DNA of 64,000 nt from assembly GCA_942493135.1 (NCBI GenBank), contig OW818684.1, forward strand, positions 1,674,001-1,738,000, read 5' to 3'. Made by a program: the position numbers and the translations under genes. The stretch comes from Planctellipticum sp942493135 (lineage in GTDB: Bacteria > Planctomycetota > Planctomycetia > Planctomycetales > Planctomycetaceae). This document shows, piece after piece, positions 8,012 through 17,083 of this stretch (within the stretch, counting starts at the first letter, position 1; each line of letters begins with the position of its first letter). The notes beneath the pieces were generated by a model, which made no database searches, was not told where the DNA came from, and saw only the letters and a list, made by a program, of their open reading frames with translations.

Positions 8012-11000
8012 ATGCAACATTCCGGTGTATGGACAGTCCAGACTCTGCAGCTGGTTATGCTGGCGATGTGTCTGCCCGGGCCCTTCGCCCGGGGGGCCGA
8101 CAAGATCCCCGATTACACCCGAGAGATTCTGCCAATCTTCCGCCGGCATTGCTGGGAGTGCCACGGTCCGAAAAAAGCGGAAAGCGAACTGCGCTTCGAT
8201 CGGCGCGAATCGGCCGTCGGTGCCAGTGTGCGGCCGGGCGACGTCGCGGCGAGCGAACTCTATCGACGGATCACGCTGCCGCGCGGCCACGACGAAGTCA
8301 TGCCCAGCCGGGGCGAGCCGCTGCCGGCGCGGGAGGTCTTGCAGATCCGGCGCTGGATTGAAAGCGGCGCAGCATGGCCGGAGCAAACCGCCGAGTACCA
8401 GCACTGGGCCTACCAGCCTCCCGTCCGCAATGAGATCCCGCCAGGCTCGAATCCCGTCGATTTCTTCGTCCGGCGTCGCCTCGCAGAAGAAGAGTTGAAG
8501 CCATCGCCGAGCGCCGAGCGCGAGATCCTCCTGCGACGAGTTTCGCTGGACCTGATTGGTCTGCCTCCGAGTTCGGCTGAGCTGGATGCCTTCCTGGCGG
8601 ACACGTCTCCCGAGGCCTGGGAGCGGGCAGTCGACCGGCTGCTGGCCTCGGACCAGTTCGGCGTCCGCTGGGCCAGGCCGTGGCTTGATGCGGCCCGCTA
8701 TGCGGACTCGCACGGTTTCCAGCGGGACGACTTCCGGGACATCTGGGCCTACCGGGACTGGGTCGTCGACGCGTTCAACAAGGACATGCCGTTCGACCGG
8801 TTCACCATCGAACAGCTTGCGGGGGATCTGCTGCCGGATGCCACGGAATCGCAGCGGATCGCGACGGGTTTCAATCGCAACGCACCGACCAACGTGGAGG
8901 CGGGGAGCGATCCCGAAGAGACCCGCGTGAACCAGGTTCACGACCGGGTGAATACGCTGGGAATGGTCTGGCTGGGAACGACGCTGGAATGCGCCCAGTG
9001 TCACGATCATAAGTACGACCCGATCACGACTCGCGACTACTACGGCCTGTTCGCGTTCTTCAACACGACCGCGCAGGAAGCCGACCGGACGAACCCGAAA
9101 ACGCCAGGCTCGATTCAGTTTCAGGGGCCCGAGATGCCGCTGACGGACCCGGCAATCGACGCCGAACGCGCGCGGCTGCAGCAGGAACTGGCGCAGATCG
9201 ATGAGCGGCTGCAGTCGCTGAGCAAGGAGCATGCGACGCTCGATCCCGCCTGGCTCGACGAGCTGGCGGAACGGATCGCAACCACCCCGCGCGAAGAAGT
9301 CCTCCCGGTCGCCGAGTTCTCGTCGCTGGGAGGAGCCACTCACGAGGTCCTGGCGGATGGCTCCGTGCTGCTCAGCGGAGAAGCCCCCGATCGCGACACG
9401 TACGAAGTCACGGTCAAGACATCACTCACCGGCATTCGGGCGATCCGGCTGGATGCCCTGACCGATCCCTCGCTCCCGGGGAGCGGTCCGGGTCGCGGCG
9501 ACGCGGAGCGGACGAACTTCGTCCTCAACACGTTTGCCGCCACGGCCGAGCCCGCATCCGGCGGCTCACCGGCGCCGGTCAGATTCACGGGCGCACGGGC
9601 CGACTTCTCGCAGGCGAAGTACGACGCCCGCGGCGCTATCGACGACGATCCGAGAACCGCGTGGGCGATCGCCCCCCAGTTTCGCAAACCCCACTGGGCG
9701 GAGTTCGCGTGCGAGCCGCTCGGATTCGCCGGGGGGACCGTCCTGCGGTTCCGGCTCGTGCAGAACTTCGGCCAGTCCCGCACTCTGGGCCGGATCCGGC
9801 TGACGGCGATCCTCGGCAACGCGGGGGCCACGGCGATCCCGGCGGATGTGGTCAAAGCAGTGGAAACGCCCGCCAACCGACGGACCGACAAGCAGAACGA
9901 ACGGCTGCGAGAGTACCGGCTGCAGCAGCTTCCCGAGTATGCCAGGCAGATCGCCGGGAAGCAGAAGCTGCAGGCGGCGTTCGCCAAGGTCAAACTACCG
10001 ACCACGCTGGTCATGCAGGAAGTCGAACAGCCGCGTGTCAGCCGCATGTTTGAGCGGGGGGACTTCCGGAATCCGGGCGAAACCGTCAGCCCCGCAACTC
10101 CCTCCGCGCTGCCTCCGCTGGAGATCGACGCCGGCACGCCGCGCAATCGGCTGACGCTGGCCCGCTGGCTGGTTGACGGTCGAAATCCCCTCGTCGCGCG
10201 AGTGACCGTCAATCGTTATTGGGCCGAGCTGTTCGGACACGGGCTGGTGACGACTGCCGAGGACTTTGGCATCAAGGGGGAACCTCCGACGCATCCAGAG
10301 CTCCTCGACAGGCTGGCTGTCGAGTTCCAGCAGAACGGCTGGCAGATCAAGCCCATCCTGCGAACGATTGTCCTCAGCGAAACCTATCGGCAATCCTCGC
10401 ATGTCACGCCCGCGCTGGCGTCCGCCGACGATCGCAATCTGCTGTATGCCCGCGGCCCGCGGTTCCGGCTGGAGGCCGAGGCGATCCGCGACAACGCCCT
10501 GTCCATCGCCGGGCTGCTGAATCCGCAGCTCGGCGGTCCGCCGATCCGTCCCGAGCAGCCGGACGGGCTGTGGGTGAAAGTCGGCGGACAGCGGTACGAC
10601 TACGTCGTCAGTCCCGGCACGGAGAAGAATCGTCGGGGCCTGTTCGTGGTCTGGAAGCGCGGCGCGCCCTACCCGAGCTTCGTCACCTTCGACGCCAACA
10701 GCCGCCTGGCCTGCCGCGTCAATCGACCGCGGTCCAATACGCCGCTGCAGGCCCTGACGCTGATGAACGACCCGGTCTACGTCGAGGCCGCTCTCGCATT
10801 CGCGAAGCGGATCGTGACCGAGAACCCGGCGGCATCGACGGACGATCGGTTGGTCTACGCCTTCCGGACGGCGACCGCCAGAAAGCCGAGGCCTGCTGAA
10901 CTGGCCGTGCTGCGACAGTTGTTCGAGTCCCAGCGGACGTCGGGCAGCTCTGAGACTGAAACATCGGGCAAACTCTTCGGCCAGGACGTGGTCCTGCCCG

Positions 11001-11086
11001 CCGGGATCTCGCGCGCCGACTACACCGCCTGGTACGCCGTCGCCGCGGCAATCCTCAACCTCGACGAAACGATCACGAAGGGGTAA
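8012..11086 (+). CDS. PSD1-type planctomycete cytochrome protein (DUF1549/DUF1553)
   Basis: A 1024-residue exported protein. After a signal peptide comes a cytochrome-like domain with CWECH, then a DUF1549 region with a second heme-type motif CAQCH followed by DHKYDP, then a helical segment and a discoidin-like insert (about 440-640), and finally the DUF1553 domain with its TVNRYWAELFG block. The ATG at 8012 is preceded by GAGAGG and gives a clean signal peptide; the open frame from 7883 upstream is not convincing. These proteins are abundant in Planctomycetota and are thought to act in the periplasm in degradation of complex substrates, but no reaction has been assigned. The DUF1501 gene follows after 5 bases. 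Confidence 0.88.
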   Translation: MQHSGVWTVQTLQLVMLAMCLPGPFARGADKIPDYTREILPIFRRHCWECHGPKKAESELRFDRRESAVGASVRPGDVAASELYRRITLPRGHDEVMPSRGEPLPAREVLQIRRWIESGAAWPEQTAEYQHWAYQPPVRNEIPPGSNPVDFFVRRRLAEEELKPSPSAEREILLRRVSLDLIGLPPSSAELDAFLADTSPEAWERAVDRLLASDQFGVRWARPWLDAARYADSHGFQRDDFRDIWAYRDWVVDAFNKDMPFDRFTIEQLAGDLLPDATESQRIATGFNRNAPTNVEAGSDPEETRVNQVHDRVNTLGMVWLGTTLECAQCHDHKYDPITTRDYYGLFAFFNTTAQEADRTNPKTPGSIQFQGPEMPLTDPAIDAERARLQQELAQIDERLQSLSKEHATLDPAWLDELAERIATTPREEVLPVAEFSSLGGATHEVLADGSVLLSGEAPDRDTYEVTVKTSLTGIRAIRLDALTDPSLPGSGPGRGDAERTNFVLNTFAATAEPASGGSPAPVRFTGARADFSQAKYDARGAIDDDPRTAWAIAPQFRKPHWAEFACEPLGFAGGTVLRFRLVQNFGQSRTLGRIRLTAILGNAGATAIPADVVKAVETPANRRTDKQNERLREYRLQQLPEYARQIAGKQKLQAAFAKVKLPTTLVMQEVEQPRVSRMFERGDFRNPGETVSPATPSALPPLEIDAGTPRNRLTLARWLVDGRNPLVARVTVNRYWAELFGHGLVTTAEDFGIKGEPPTHPELLDRLAVEFQQNGWQIKPILRTIVLSETYRQSSHVTPALASADDRNLLYARGPRFRLEAEAIRDNALSIAGLLNPQLGGPPIRPEQPDGLWVKVGGQRYDYVVSPGTEKNRRGLFVVWKRGAPYPSFVTFDANSRLACRVNRPRSNTPLQALTLMNDPVYVEAALAFAKRIVTENPAASTDDRLVYAFRTATARKPRPAELAVLRQLFESQRTSGSSETETSGKLFGQDVVLPAGISRADYTAWYAVAAAILNLDETITKG

Positions 11087-11091
11087 CGCCG

Positions 11092-12528
11092 ATGAACTGC
11101 GATCTCCCCGGACTGGCAAACGCCGGCCAATTCGCCATGCAAACCGGCCGGAGGCAGTTCCTCCGGCGGGGCGGACTGGCGCTGGGCGCTGCGGCTCTGG
11201 CGTCGATGCTGGAGGGCGAATCTCCCACGCAGGCCGCGAGCCGGCCGATGTTCCCCGCGCGGGCGAAGCACGTCATCTACCTGCACATGATCGGCGCGCC
11301 GTCGCAGCTCGATCTCTACTCGGAAAAGCCCGAGCTGGTCCGCCGCGATGGAGAGGAGTGCCCGGAGTCGTTTCTCAAAGGCCGACGATTCGCGTTCATC
11401 GGCGGGAAGATGACGCTGTCGGGCAGTCCCTTCAAATTCCGGCGTCATGGCGCCAGCGGGCAGGTGCTGTCGGAACTATTGCCGCATCTGGGGCAGGTCG
11501 CCGATGAGCTGACGATCCTCAACACCGTTCATACCGAAGAGATCAATCACGCGCCGGCCCAGATGTTTCTGCATACGGGCTTCGGTCGCGGCGGCCGGCC
11601 TAGCTTCGGCTCCTGGGTCAGTTACGGGCTGGGGAGCGAGAACCAGGATCTGCCAGCGTACGTCGTGCTGCAGTCGGGACCGCTGGGGGGCGCGGGGACG
11701 TCGCTCTGGTCCAACGGCTTTCTGCCGAGCGTCTACCAGGGGATTCCGTTTCGCGGCAACGGCGATCCGGTCCTGTTTCTGAGCCCGCCCCCCGGCCAGC
11801 AGCCCGCCGAACGGGCGCGGATCTTCGATGCCGTGGGCGACCTCAACCGTCTGCAGCTCGACGCCGTCGGCGATCCGGAAATCGCCACGCGGATCAGTCA
11901 GTACGAGATGGCGTTCCGCATGCAGACCAGCGTCCCCGAGCTGATGGAGATCGCCGGCGAACCGAAACACGTTCTGGAGATGTACGGCGCGAAGCCGGGC
12001 GGCGCGTCGTTCGCCAACAACTGCCTGCTGGCCCGCCGGCTGATCGAGCGCGGCGTGCGGGTCGTCGAGCTCTACGACGCCGACTGGGACCATCACTCGA
12101 ACATCGCCAAGGCCCTGCCGAACAAGTGCCGGGACGTCGATCAGGGAATGGCGGCGCTGGTGCAGGACCTGAAGCAGCGGGGACTGCTCGATGAGACGCT
12201 GGTGATCTGGGCTGCCGAGTTCGGTCGCACGCCGCTCCGTCAGGGGGCCGACGGAGACGGCAAGACAACGAATCCCGGCCGCGATCATCACAAGGATGCC
12301 TATACCGTCTGGATGGCCGGCGCGGGACTGAGGGGCGGTTTGACGTATGGCCGCACGGACGAGTTCGGGTTCGCGCCGGTCGAGAACCCGGTCCAGGTCC
12401 ACGATCTGAACGCGACCGTGCTGCACCTGCTGGGGATCGACCACGAACGGCAGACGTTCAAGTATCAAGGGCGCGAGTACCGGCTCACGGACGTGCATGG
12501 TCACGTGCTGCATGACGTGCTGGGGTAG
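11092..12528 (+). CDS. DUF1501 protein with Tat-type signal
   Basis: A 478-residue member of the DUF1501 family, which belongs to the alkaline-phosphatase/sulfatase-like fold. The N-terminus has a twin-arginine signal (GRRQFLRRGG followed by a hydrophobic alanine/leucine core), so export as a folded protein is expected. Internal motifs such as EFGRTP, the histidine-rich DWDHHSN and DHHKD are characteristic and resemble metal-binding residues of the superfamily. It begins 5 bases after the PSD1 gene, the standard planctomycete pairing, so the two products presumably act together in the periplasm. Start: ATG 11092; an ATG at 11137 just before the twin arginines is an alternative. Confidence 0.88.
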   Translation: MNCDLPGLANAGQFAMQTGRRQFLRRGGLALGAAALASMLEGESPTQAASRPMFPARAKHVIYLHMIGAPSQLDLYSEKPELVRRDGEECPESFLKGRRFAFIGGKMTLSGSPFKFRRHGASGQVLSELLPHLGQVADELTILNTVHTEEINHAPAQMFLHTGFGRGGRPSFGSWVSYGLGSENQDLPAYVVLQSGPLGGAGTSLWSNGFLPSVYQGIPFRGNGDPVLFLSPPPGQQPAERARIFDAVGDLNRLQLDAVGDPEIATRISQYEMAFRMQTSVPELMEIAGEPKHVLEMYGAKPGGASFANNCLLARRLIERGVRVVELYDADWDHHSNIAKALPNKCRDVDQGMAALVQDLKQRGLLDETLVIWAAEFGRTPLRQGADGDGKTTNPGRDHHKDAYTVWMAGAGLRGGLTYGRTDEFGFAPVENPVQVHDLNATVLHLLGIDHERQTFKYQGREYRLTDVHGHVLHDVLG

Positions 12529-12595
12529 AATCCCCCTTGGGACTCTCGCCAGATTCGTCTCATAGGCCGATCGATTGCAGCACTGGATGGAAGTG

Positions 12596-14197
12596 ATGTC
12601 GAAAACGCCTTTGGCAAACTGTCGGCGGCAACAAATGGCGAGAGTCGCCCGAATTCTCAGGCGGGTTTCGAACCGACGCAGTTTGCCCTGGATTCTGGTC
12701 GGCCTGTTGTCCGCCGGATGCTCGGGCGGCGCAAAATCCGACTCTCGACCTCCGGCAGAGGGAAAGCGTCCTGAAGTCGAGATGCCCGTACTCAGCGAAC
12801 GGGAAGTCTGGCAATTCTGCGGCGATTGCCATCAGTTTCCCGATCCGCAGAACTTCGCAAAACACGAATGGCGTGCGGAAGTCTCGAAGGGCTACGGTTT
12901 CTATCGCGCGTCAGGTCGCGTCGACCTCAAGCCTCCCCCTCAGGAAGCGGTCGTCGCATACTACGTCGGCCTGGCGCCGGACGAAGTGGAATTGCCGTCA
13001 CTCGGGCAGGTCGCCTTGAATGACGTCCCCACTCCGATCGCATTTGAGGCGACGCCTCTGGACGTGGCGGAAGCCTCGCCCGCCGCCATCTCCCGGATCG
13101 AGCCCGACTCGTCCGTTCCTGGGCGATGGTGGTTCTCGGATATGCGCGGCGGGCAGGTCTGGGAGTTCACCGGCTTGAACGAACCGCTCCGCAAGCGATG
13201 GACCATTCCGAACCCCTGCGGCGTCTGCCGCATGGACCGCGGTCCGGACGGAACGCCGGGTTACGTGGCGGCCGACCTGGGAAGCTTTCGACCGGAAGAT
13301 CATCAGCGCGGGGGCCTGTGGTGGGTTCCGGATGGCCCGGATGCAATTGCGCGTCGTCTGGTGAGCGGACTGGGGCGCGTCAGTCATGTCACTTCCGCCG
13401 ATCTCGACGGAGATGGCGACGAAGATCTGGTCGTCTCACAGTTCGGCTGGCGCCGGACCGGCCGGCTGCAGGTCTTCTGGAATGACGCACCCTCCGGCAA
13501 GTGGCCGCACCTGCGGGCGGCGGAGATCGATCCCCGCCACGGCGCGCTGCGGGCGGAAGTTGTCGATTTCGACGGCGACGGCCGCCTGGAAATCGTGGCG
13601 GCCTTTGCCCAGGAGTTCGAATCCGTCGAAGTCTATCGTATCCGCGAAGACGCCACCTTCGAGCGCTTCACGCTCTACCGGGCGCCCGATCCTTCCTGGG
13701 GAACCAGTGATTTCGCCTTGGCCGACATCGACGCCGATGGAATGCTGGACGTCGTCGTCTGCCACGGCGATAGCTTCGACGGAGGTCACCTGAGCCCGCA
13801 CCAGGGAATCACCTGGCTCCGGCAGACCAGACCGATGCAGGTTGTTGAAAGACAACTGGCGGCGATGCCCGGCGTCCATCGGGCGGTCCCCGCAGATCTG
13901 GATGGCGACGGCGATCTCGATCTGGCGGCCGTATCACTCCTGCCGGACCAGATCTTCAAGGGCGCCCGTCGACCGCGACTGGCGAGCGTCGTCTGGCTCG
14001 AGCAGCAATCCGATCTGAAGTTCGTTCCGCATGTGCTGGAATGGGACACCTGCCACCATGCGACATGCGCCGTCGGAGACGTGGACGGCGACGGCGCCCT
14101 CGACATTCTTGTAGGGCGGATTTCCTGGTCCGGGGCCGATCGCACAATCGGAACGATCTATCGAAATCGGGGTCCGTCGGCCGTCTCGGCCCAATGA
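12596..14197 (+). CDS. lipoprotein with CxxCH motif and FG-GAP/VCBS repeats
   Basis: A 533-residue lipoprotein: a basic N-region, a hydrophobic stretch and a lipobox ending in LLSAGC. Shortly after follows FCGDCH, a single c-type heme attachment motif, and then a propeller made of FG-GAP/VCBS-like repeats with repeated Asp-rich loops (DLDGDGDED, DFDGDGRLE, DIDADGMLD, DLDGDGDLD, DVDGDGALD) that normally bind calcium. ATG 12596 is preferred over a TTG at 12575 because a purine-rich GGATGGAAG lies just upstream. It closes the PSD1-DUF1501 unit on the same strand 67 bases later, so an extracytoplasmic redox or binding role beside them is a reasonable guess. No enzyme activity can be assigned. Confidence 0.75.
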   Translation: MSKTPLANCRRQQMARVARILRRVSNRRSLPWILVGLLSAGCSGGAKSDSRPPAEGKRPEVEMPVLSEREVWQFCGDCHQFPDPQNFAKHEWRAEVSKGYGFYRASGRVDLKPPPQEAVVAYYVGLAPDEVELPSLGQVALNDVPTPIAFEATPLDVAEASPAAISRIEPDSSVPGRWWFSDMRGGQVWEFTGLNEPLRKRWTIPNPCGVCRMDRGPDGTPGYVAADLGSFRPEDHQRGGLWWVPDGPDAIARRLVSGLGRVSHVTSADLDGDGDEDLVVSQFGWRRTGRLQVFWNDAPSGKWPHLRAAEIDPRHGALRAEVVDFDGDGRLEIVAAFAQEFESVEVYRIREDATFERFTLYRAPDPSWGTSDFALADIDADGMLDVVVCHGDSFDGGHLSPHQGITWLRQTRPMQVVERQLAAMPGVHRAVPADLDGDGDLDLAAVSLLPDQIFKGARRPRLASVVWLEQQSDLKFVPHVLEWDTCHHATCAVGDVDGDGALDILVGRISWSGADRTIGTIYRNRGPSAVSAQ

Positions 14198-14237
14198 CCG
14201 AAGTCATTCCAGACTCGACATACGAGACCGACTTGCC

Positions 14238-16646
14238 CTACTCCGCCGCCGCAAACCCGACGTCAATATACTGCCCGCCCCCCGTCTGATGGCAATGAAC
14301 CGCCAGCGTGTTCTGTCCCTTCCGGAAATGCTGACGGGCTTCTTCCGGCAAGCGGACGGTCTGGTAGCCGGTCGTGTAGCCGACGACCCGCTTGATCAGC
14401 ACGCCGTTGAGAAAGATCTCCGCGTCCTCGTCGTGGTGGATCATCAGCCGCAACTGGCCGGCCGGAACTTCCGTCAGCTCGAACGTCCGTCGCGCCCAGA
14501 TGTCGGGCGTCAGCCACTCCGTCCGGACCACCGTTCCCGGCGTCGTCTTCTCACCGAAACCCCCCGGGCCAGTTTTCCACGCGGAATCATCGAAATCGGC
14601 CTTCACCCAGCCGTCCCCCGCGGGCTTCTCGGTCTTGTATTTCCAAGTCTGAGCGGATTCCTGCGACGTCGGCACCAGCACGCGGATTATCGGAGCCGGA
14701 CCCCACAACTTGCGGTGGGCCTCGGCGACCGCTTTGACCGGAATCTTTCCCACGTCACGGTCATACGTCAGCAGCCCGTTGACTTCGATCTCCACGTCCG
14801 TGGTCTGCGTGTAGATCGCGGCGGCGAGACCCCCTTCGATCATCGGATGCAGCTTGTCGAGCAGGTCGAGATAGGCCTCGGTCAGATCCGCCTGTGTCGT
14901 AAAAGTGCGATAGCCCCAGTTCTTCTCGTCCTGCCAGGTGTGCCCCTTCATCGGCAGCCCCAGGCCGCCGTACTCCCCCAGTACGGCTGCCCGCTCCGCG
15001 GTCGGTTTTGAGGCAAAGGGACCGGGATAGCGATGGACGTCGATCACATCGCCCACCGGAAAATCGTTCCCCCCCGACGCGCAGTTCACGAGCCGGGTCG
15101 GATCGTACTCCTTCGTCCACTTCGTCACGGCGACCGTGTCGAACTGGCCCCACGCTTCGTTGAACGGGACCCACATCACGATCGACGGATGATTCCGCCG
15201 GGCGTCGATGATCGCTCTCCACTCCTTGCGATAGCAGTCGGCCGATTCCATCGAGCGCGTCAGCTCGGTGCCGTCGAACTTGCCGAACGGATCCCACTTT
15301 GCGTTCGTATCGCCGCTGGGCATGTCCTGCCAGACGAGCATCCCCAGCTTGTCGGCCCAGTAGTACCAGCGGGCCGGTTCGACCTTCACGTGCTTGCGGA
15401 TCATGTTGAAGCCGTACTGCTTCGTGATCTCGATATCAAACTTGAGCGCCTCGTCGGTGGGAGCGGTATAGAGCCCGTCGGGCCACCACCCCTGGTCGAG
15501 GGGACCGTACTGGAAGAGAGGCTTGTTGTTGAGGAGCAGGCGATTGACGCCGTGCTCGTCTGTGCCGAGCGAGATCTTGCGGAACGCCGAGTAGGTTTTC
15601 ACCCAGTCCGCCATCAGGATCGGCGGCGCGGGCTTCGGTGCGAGCGGACCAGTCAGCTTGGGCATCCACTCGTGCGCAAAGCCTTCCAGGTCGGCATCTT
15701 TATCGGAAACCAGTGCAACATAGACGTCGATCAGGTGGGGACGCTCCGGAGACCACCAGTGGCGCTCGAACTCGATGCCGCGCGTGTCGATGTCGACGAC
15801 GTGTGGTTTGTCGAGTTCGAATTGCCAGCTCTTGCCGTGGAATCCGCCCGCTGGCGACTGTTCAGCCCCGGACTTCGGCTGTGACGCCACATAGACTCCC
15901 AGCTTCCAGCCGGGTTGCGGATTGACGACGTCGGCGGCGATCGTCAGCGATGACTGATCGAGATTCGGCGCAATGGTCACGCCGCGGATGTACGTCTTCG
16001 GCACCGGTTCCAGCCACACCGTTTGCCAGATCCCCGTCACCGGGGTGTACCAGATCCCGTGCGGTTTCTGCACCTGTTTGCCGCGTGGCTGGTACCCGGC
16101 GTCGCTCGGATCCCAGACGCGGACGACAATCTCGGCGGGCTTTCCGACGGACTTTGCGAGTGCCGCGGTGATGTCGAGCGAGATCGGATCGAAGCCCCCG
16201 CGGTGCTCGCCGACTTTCTCGCCGTCCACCCAGACGGTCGTCTCCCAGTCCACGGCCCCGAAGTGCAGCAGAATATTTTTCCCCTGCCAGTGTGCGTCCG
16301 CGGGGAGGCTCACCGACCGGCGATACCACAGTGCTTTGTCCGGGCCAACGAACTGCTTCACCCCCGACAGCGCCGATTCGACCGGGAACGGCACCAGAAT
16401 CCTGCCGGCCCAGTCCGTCGGCTGCCCGGCGTCCTTCGCCGTGATCGCGTAGTCCCACAGCCCGTTGAGATTCAGCCAGTGCTCGCGCACCATCTGCGGC
16501 CGTGGATACTCCGGATGGACCTTGTCCGGCGAGACATCCTTCGCCCACCGCGTCAGCACCGGATTGGACTGAATCTTCCAGTCCTGGGCGAAGAGCGGAC
16601 CGGCAAACAAGCTCAGGGTCAACGCGATGCCAATTGACGGGCGCAT
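14238..16646 (-). CDS. secreted glycoside hydrolase family 2 protein
   Basis: An 802-residue exported glycosidase. A signal peptide is followed by a jelly-roll sugar-binding domain, an immunoglobulin-like domain and a TIM barrel. The predicted acid/base Glu lies in VPFNEAWGQF (about residue 495) and the nucleophile Glu in VLGEYGGLG (about 557). The last about 120 residues form an extra galactose-binding-like module (HHDEDAEIFLNG). GH2 includes beta-galactosidases, glucuronidases and mannosidases; the substrate cannot be read here. ATG 16646 is preceded by GGAG at a 6-base spacing; a TTG 6 bases upstream is unlikely. It is convergent with the lipoprotein gene, only 40 bases apart. Confidence 0.87.
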   Translation of the reverse strand: MRPSIGIALTLSLFAGPLFAQDWKIQSNPVLTRWAKDVSPDKVHPEYPRPQMVREHWLNLNGLWDYAITAKDAGQPTDWAGRILVPFPVESALSGVKQFVGPDKALWYRRSVSLPADAHWQGKNILLHFGAVDWETTVWVDGEKVGEHRGGFDPISLDITAALAKSVGKPAEIVVRVWDPSDAGYQPRGKQVQKPHGIWYTPVTGIWQTVWLEPVPKTYIRGVTIAPNLDQSSLTIAADVVNPQPGWKLGVYVASQPKSGAEQSPAGGFHGKSWQFELDKPHVVDIDTRGIEFERHWWSPERPHLIDVYVALVSDKDADLEGFAHEWMPKLTGPLAPKPAPPILMADWVKTYSAFRKISLGTDEHGVNRLLLNNKPLFQYGPLDQGWWPDGLYTAPTDEALKFDIEITKQYGFNMIRKHVKVEPARWYYWADKLGMLVWQDMPSGDTNAKWDPFGKFDGTELTRSMESADCYRKEWRAIIDARRNHPSIVMWVPFNEAWGQFDTVAVTKWTKEYDPTRLVNCASGGNDFPVGDVIDVHRYPGPFASKPTAERAAVLGEYGGLGLPMKGHTWQDEKNWGYRTFTTQADLTEAYLDLLDKLHPMIEGGLAAAIYTQTTDVEIEVNGLLTYDRDVGKIPVKAVAEAHRKLWGPAPIIRVLVPTSQESAQTWKYKTEKPAGDGWVKADFDDSAWKTGPGGFGEKTTPGTVVRTEWLTPDIWARRTFELTEVPAGQLRLMIHHDEDAEIFLNGVLIKRVVGYTTGYQTVRLPEEARQHFRKGQNTLAVHCHQTGGGQYIDVGFAAAE

Positions 16647-17083
16647 AAACAACTCCTGTGGCGGATGCTCGGCGAAGTGGTTTCAGACTAACAAAATCCG
16701 CCCTGATCCGCCTGGTGTGCCCGCTCGGCGTGCTGCCGACGGAGTGTGCCAGCGGGACCGACCGGCGGAGGATCGGCCTGGCTGACCACGCTGCTGGTGT
16801 CGCCGGCCCCGTCCTTGCAGCCCGGCTGCAGGTCCGGACGTTCCTCACCGGCACAACGTCGACGAGGAATTTGGACCGGCGCAATCATGTGACCCACGCA
16901 TCGTATGGTCATATATACATATTGCGAAGCGGCGACAAATCTATTGCAATCCGTTCGGCTGCAGGCGGACCACTTCCCCGTGTTCCCGGGTGAGTTCGTC
17001 GTCAAACGGCAGCTTTCGACGTTGCCGCCCCGTCATCTTTCGGCAGGAGTTCCTGACGATCATCCCGGCAGTTTTGGTGCCCA
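16647..17083. other. intergenic region between GH2 gene and sensor kinase
   Basis: About 440 bases between divergent genes, so promoters for both are expected. The only AT-rich patch is around 16902-16925 (TCATATATACATA), a possible promoter element for the kinase operon. No terminator, repeat or small gene stands out. Confidence 0.3.

Noticed and set aside
7052..9343. Long open frame on the minus strand across the esterase and PSD1 genes
   Set aside because: Antisense shadow of GC-rich coding sequence; arginine-rich composition without any family motif.
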